Made by a program: the position numbers and the translations under genes. This document shows positions 61,370 through 64,000 of a stretch of 64,000 nt of DNA, in pieces. The DNA comes from Parabacteroides sp. PM6-13 (GTDB lineage: Bacteria; Bacteroidota; Bacteroidia; Bacteroidales; Tannerellaceae). The stretch covers positions 434,001-498,000 of the forward strand of contig NZ_JARXWF010000001.1 of assembly GCF_029892605.1 (NCBI RefSeq). Direction: 5' to 3'. Each line of letters starts with the position of its first letter. Position 1 is the stretch's first letter. A model generated the notes under the pieces. It saw nothing but the letters and a program-made list of their open reading frames with translations. It was not told the origin of the DNA and did not search any database.

Positions 61370-61467
61370 TTGACTGTTGATAATGGGTATCGATATTATA
61401 TATGTTATGTTTTCTCTCTCTCATGTCGCTTTCGGGAAATTATCCATTATCAATTATCCATCATCAA
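61370..61467. repeat. Heptad-repeat pair between the THUMP gene and cysE
   Basis: Left arm TTGACTG, TTGATAA, TGGGTAT (61370-61390). Right arm TTATCCA, TTATCAA, TTATCCA, TCATCAA (61440-61467). The right arm runs into cysE and encodes its final Met-Met-Asp-Asn and the TGA. Confidence 0.8.
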
Positions 61468-62349
61468 TTGATAAACCGTTTCTCCCGCCTCTACATCCCG
61501 TGCAATCCAGACGTTTCCACAGATCGTAGCCCCCGCGCCGATGCGTATCTTTCCGATAAGCGTCGCGTTGGAGTAGATGGTGACATGATCTTCCAGAATA
61601 GGGTGACGGGCCACACCGCGCACGGGGTTGCCATCGCTGTCGGGTGCCAATTTCTCACCCGCCAGGCTGACCCCTTGGAATATCCGCACATGATGACCAA
61701 TCACACTGGTCTCACCAATCACAGTGCCCGTGCCATGGTCGATCGAAAAATGATGTCCGATCGATGCCGCCGGATGGATATCGATGCCTGTCTCGGAATG
61801 TGCCATTTCGGTGATCATCCGAGGAATAAAAGGTACGCCTAAGAGGTGGAGCTGATGAGCGATTCGGTAGTTCACGATAGCGCGAAACCCCGGATAGCAG
61901 AAGATAACCTCGCCGATATGCTGCGCCGCCGGATCGCTCTGGTAGGTAGCCTCGATATCGGTCGCCAGGATGGCACGCAGCTCGGGCAGGGTGGAGATGA
62001 AATCTTCCGACAGCGCCTCCGCGTTTTGCCTGATCTCATCCGTCGGTATTGTCCGGCAGGAGGTCTCGTCGAAGCAAAGCCCGGCATGGATCTGGCGGGA
62101 CAACAATAGATGCAGGGTCTGCACATTCACCCCGGTATGAAAACGAATGGTTTGTTTGTTTACCCGGCTCTTCCCATAGTAGCCGGGAAAAAGAATGGCG
62201 CGGCACAAATCGATGATCTCCTCCAGCGCGTCGCCCGACGGCAGGGTCTCCTCATCACGGCAGGTATGGTATAACTGGTTATACGAGGCTTCGTCCGACA
62301 ATTGTTCGATCGTCTCGTTCAACACAGCATTATGCGGGAACACGTCCAT
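61450..62349 (-). CDS. cysE: Serine O-acetyltransferase (long form)
   Basis: 299 residues. The N-terminal helical part (about 1-165) is of the EpsC/SrpH type, followed by a left-handed beta-helix of hexapeptide repeats (IDIHPAASIGHHFSIDHGTGTVIGETSVIGHHVRIFQG) with the catalytic His in IDHGTG and the HPILEDHVTIYSNATLIG coils. It makes O-acetylserine for cysteine synthesis. The last residues (LMMDN) are encoded by the heptad repeat, suggesting a changed C-terminus. A TATTTTTG box (minus, 62383-62376) lies 27 nt upstream. Confidence 0.9.
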   Translation of the reverse strand: MDVFPHNAVLNETIEQLSDEASYNQLYHTCRDEETLPSGDALEEIIDLCRAILFPGYYGKSRVNKQTIRFHTGVNVQTLHLLLSRQIHAGLCFDETSCRTIPTDEIRQNAEALSEDFISTLPELRAILATDIEATYQSDPAAQHIGEVIFCYPGFRAIVNYRIAHQLHLLGVPFIPRMITEMAHSETGIDIHPAASIGHHFSIDHGTGTVIGETSVIGHHVRIFQGVSLAGEKLAPDSDGNPVRGVARHPILEDHVTIYSNATLIGKIRIGAGATICGNVWIARDVEAGETVYQLMMDN

Positions 62350-62396
62350 TCATTTGATTTAATAACATTTTCCTGCAAAAATAGGATTATTTTCTG

Positions 62397-62843
62397 TTAC
62401 CAATTCAACACCAAACGGAAATATTTGGTTCCCGGTCTAAAATCTTCACTAATAGCGAAATCGCTGTACTGCACATAGAAGGTGACATAGCCCGGACGAT
62501 ATTCCCAGGAGATGGTTTCCGTCCATGCGTGGTCGCCACCGGGCGATACCTCCAGAAACTCCAACGGATAAGGCAGTGGTGTCAAGCCTTCGCTCTGTTC
62601 TCCGGGACGCACATAGACATAAGCCATCACGCTTCCCCTTCTGAAGATGGTATTATCGATTTCCGGCGCACTCTTATCGCACACAAAATAGGGCGTGTCG
62701 CCATCATATTCAATGCGCCAATCGCGGCTGTCCACCGTGATCTCCACAATCTCCATCTGCGTGCCGTAGTTCTCGGTTATCTCACATCCGGAGAAACCCA
62801 CCCCCAACACCGTCAAAACAAATACCAACAGATACTTTTTCAT
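62397..62843 (-). CDS. Small lipoprotein of unknown function
   Basis: 148 residues with lipobox GFSGC (Cys20) and a mature part of beta-strand character (MEIVEITVDSRDWRIEYDG...YVTFYVQYSDF). I do not recognise the family. A TATCTTTG box on the minus strand (62875-62868) lies 25 nt upstream, and a separate box precedes cysE, so it need not be cotranscribed with it. Confidence 0.68.
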   Translation of the reverse strand: MKKYLLVFVLTVLGVGFSGCEITENYGTQMEIVEITVDSRDWRIEYDGDTPYFVCDKSAPEIDNTIFRRGSVMAYVYVRPGEQSEGLTPLPYPLEFLEVSPGGDHAWTETISWEYRPGYVTFYVQYSDFAISEDFRPGTKYFRLVLNW

Positions 62844-62946
62844 AACCAGTCATTTTAAATTCTTCCACAAAGATACACTTTCCCTCGCTTATTTCACGCA
62901 ATCAAGGCATTTTGACAAAATGTAAACAAAAATCCCATTTCACTTT

Positions 62947-63034
62947 ACAATATGATACGTTAAAAAGTGTTACTCGCCTGACTAATTTAAAATACCCCTG
63001 CATTTACGAAAAAAAAGCCGGTCGATTTTGACAA
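62947..63034 (+). repeat. 88-nt intergenic element, copy 3
   Basis: Same start block, CAATATGATACGTTAAAAAG included, and GATTTTGACAA end. The 17-nt ATTTTGACAAAATGTAA occurs on both sides, at 62909-62925 and 63025-63041. Confidence 0.8.
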
Positions 63035-63135
63035 AATGTAAGTTTTGCTTTTAATGAAACGCAGAGCAAAAAGGGTCAATTTGAAAATCTCGCAATCTAC
63101 AAACTTCACCTCTTCCTCCAAGAATCCATACACAA

Positions 63136-63168
63136 TAAAAGGGCTGCCTTTCCGGTAGCCCTTTTATA
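63136..63168 (-). terminator. Terminator after the edge gene
   Basis: Stem AAAAGGGCT/AGCCCTTTT with an inner CC/GG, 60 nt past the stop on the minus strand. Confidence 0.8.
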
Positions 63169-63227
63169 TAATATCATCAAATGATCTGTTTTAGTATGTT
63201 TTTGTTTATCCTTGATATTTTATGCTT

Positions 63228-64000
63228 TTACCAGGATTGTACATTATAATAAAGCATAGGGGAGAGACCTCCGCTTACACCTGATGCTGCGCGGGTTAAA
63301 GGTTCCGAATTTGCTTCTTCCTTAGGAAGCTCTTTGATTTCTGCCTTAACCGAATAGATATTTCCATGAATCACACCATTCGTCTTACAGCCTGGCGTTG
63401 ATTCCTTCGGCTCGATAATCAGGGCGTATTTGGAGGTGGCACATTCTTTAATTGCAGTAGAAACTGGAATCATTTCTCCCGCAGGTTCATAGACAATCTG
63501 CTCCTCGGGAGAGATCAACACATAGCCACCACTACCCCAGCCCGGACCCAGTTCACCTTTTCCTGGCGCACCCGGCATACCCGGCAGTAACCAAGGCCTT
63601 TCTATATCTCCCTCCTTATACCAGACAGCATTCCAACGCCCTACCATCTCTTGCCGCATTTTTACAGTTCCCATTTTAAGATTCCCTTCAAAGTTAATGC
63701 GTATGGGGTTTTCCGTCTCATCCGGTTTCTCATAGGTATAGAAAGTAATATTCAGTAGATTAGGATTTTCAATATCCCTATCCTGCAAAGCAGCATCTAA
63801 TGTTTTCTTGGTTAATAGCGTCTCCGACTTGGTCTCTATATTCAATATCTTCAACATAGATACATCAAAATACCATCTCACCTCTTCTTTGACATAATAG
63901 GCGGTATTCAGGAATGTATACATTTTCACACCACCGGCATCCTTAATAGGGACTTGAACTCCTCCATGCCAGATATATTGGGGTATATCATCTTTACCAA
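63228..64000 (-). CDS. 5'-truncated protein of unknown family, possible fimbrial or surface protein
   Basis: The reading frame stays open to the window edge, so the true start lies outside; GTG and ATG codons near 63929 are internal. About 257 residues are visible. They include strands of beta-sandwich type, a Gly/Pro-rich stretch (LPGMPGAPGKGELGPGWGSG, about 20 residues), a CATSKYALIIEP...PGCKTNG region with two Cys, and IHGNIYSVKAEIKELP near the end, which recalls the closing strand of Bacteroidales fimbrillins. The family was not recognised. It ends NVQSW before TAA and a terminator. Confidence 0.45.
   Translation of the reverse strand, partial: GKDDIPQYIWHGGVQVPIKDAGGVKMYTFLNTAYYVKEEVRWYFDVSMLKILNIETKSETLLTKKTLDAALQDRDIENPNLLNITFYTYEKPDETENPIRINFEGNLKMGTVKMRQEMVGRWNAVWYKEGDIERPWLLPGMPGAPGKGELGPGWGSGGYVLISPEEQIVYEPAGEMIPVSTAIKECATSKYALIIEPKESTPGCKTNGVIHGNIYSVKAEIKELPKEEANSEPLTRAASGVSGGLSPMLYYNVQSW

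Larger units (their letters stand above)
62844..63227. other. Intergenic region between the lipoprotein and the edge gene
   Basis: 384 nt without a gene: lipoprotein promoter at 62868, element copy 3, then nothing recognisable until the terminator at 63136. Confidence 0.6.

Overview
The window is a chromosomal segment of a Bacteroidales bacterium, most like Parabacteroides or a close relative. This is inferred, because no rRNA gene is present. The grounds are the many promoters with the Bacteroidetes -7 box TAnnTTTG, a Bacteroidetes-type RNA polymerase omega, DUF families typical of the order (DUF3256, DUF4254, DUF4293, DUF4374, DUF4890, DUF5020, DUF5063, DUF6427), TonB/DUF4374 iron uptake, GDP-heptose synthesis, and a pckA C-terminus of the Bacteroides type. 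About 60 genes are densely packed. I see no tRNA, rRNA, CRISPR array, prophage or intact insertion sequence.

Layout. 1-5921 (+): end of pckA, a class I Fic toxin-antitoxin pair, a Tsx-like porin with a purine permease, a TlpA-like lipoprotein and comM. 5930-10005 (-): secreted nuclease, beta-helix lipoprotein and pepD. 10229-18029: OmpH/Skp-like protein, ftsB/divIC, dnaX, a Spy-like protein, truA, an EamA transporter, DUF3256, RNase H and a DUF5672 protein. 18060-21498 (-): a four-gene LPS-core operon (DUF4254, heptosyltransferase, galactofuranosyltransferase-like protein, LPS kinase). 21694-25531 (-): an rRNA methyltransferase/exonuclease/DUF5063 operon and a lone TrpB2. 25681-32020 (+): porin, GroES-like protein, NfnAB and a Gfo/Idh/MocA oxidoreductase. 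32135-37027 (-): pyruvate:ferredoxin oxidoreductase and an AAA ATPase. 37445-40143: nucleotidyltransferase (+), then bamD-rpoZ-DUF4293 (-). 40208-44865 (-): TonB receptor, DUF4374 lipoprotein and ferric-reductase-like protein, resembling the XusABC xenosiderophore system. 45407-48451 (-): ACT protein, paaK and asd. 48586-57119 (+): lamin-tail protein, then an operon of ahcY, a methyltransferase, the four GDP-heptose enzymes and a glycosyltransferase. 57137-64000 (-): YqaA, DUF6427, purD, THUMP methyltransferase, cysE, a lipoprotein and a gene cut by the window edge.

Shared themes. Heptose made by the gmhA/hddA/gmhB/hddC operon may feed the GT9 transferase of the 18-21 kb operon, although GT9 enzymes elsewhere often use ADP-heptose. 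Reduced ferredoxin from pyruvate:ferredoxin oxidoreductase could be exchanged with NADH/NADPH by NfnAB.

The most unusual content is non-coding. There are seven intergenic elements made of degenerate tandem 7-mers, several folding back on themselves and several carrying the stop codon of the neighbouring gene. A gap-free 88-nt element occurs three times, and a ~200-nt nested palindrome twice. An array of 16-bp palindromes lies upstream of the LPS-core operon. dnaX contains an A10 run at the position where slippage would give a gamma-like short product.
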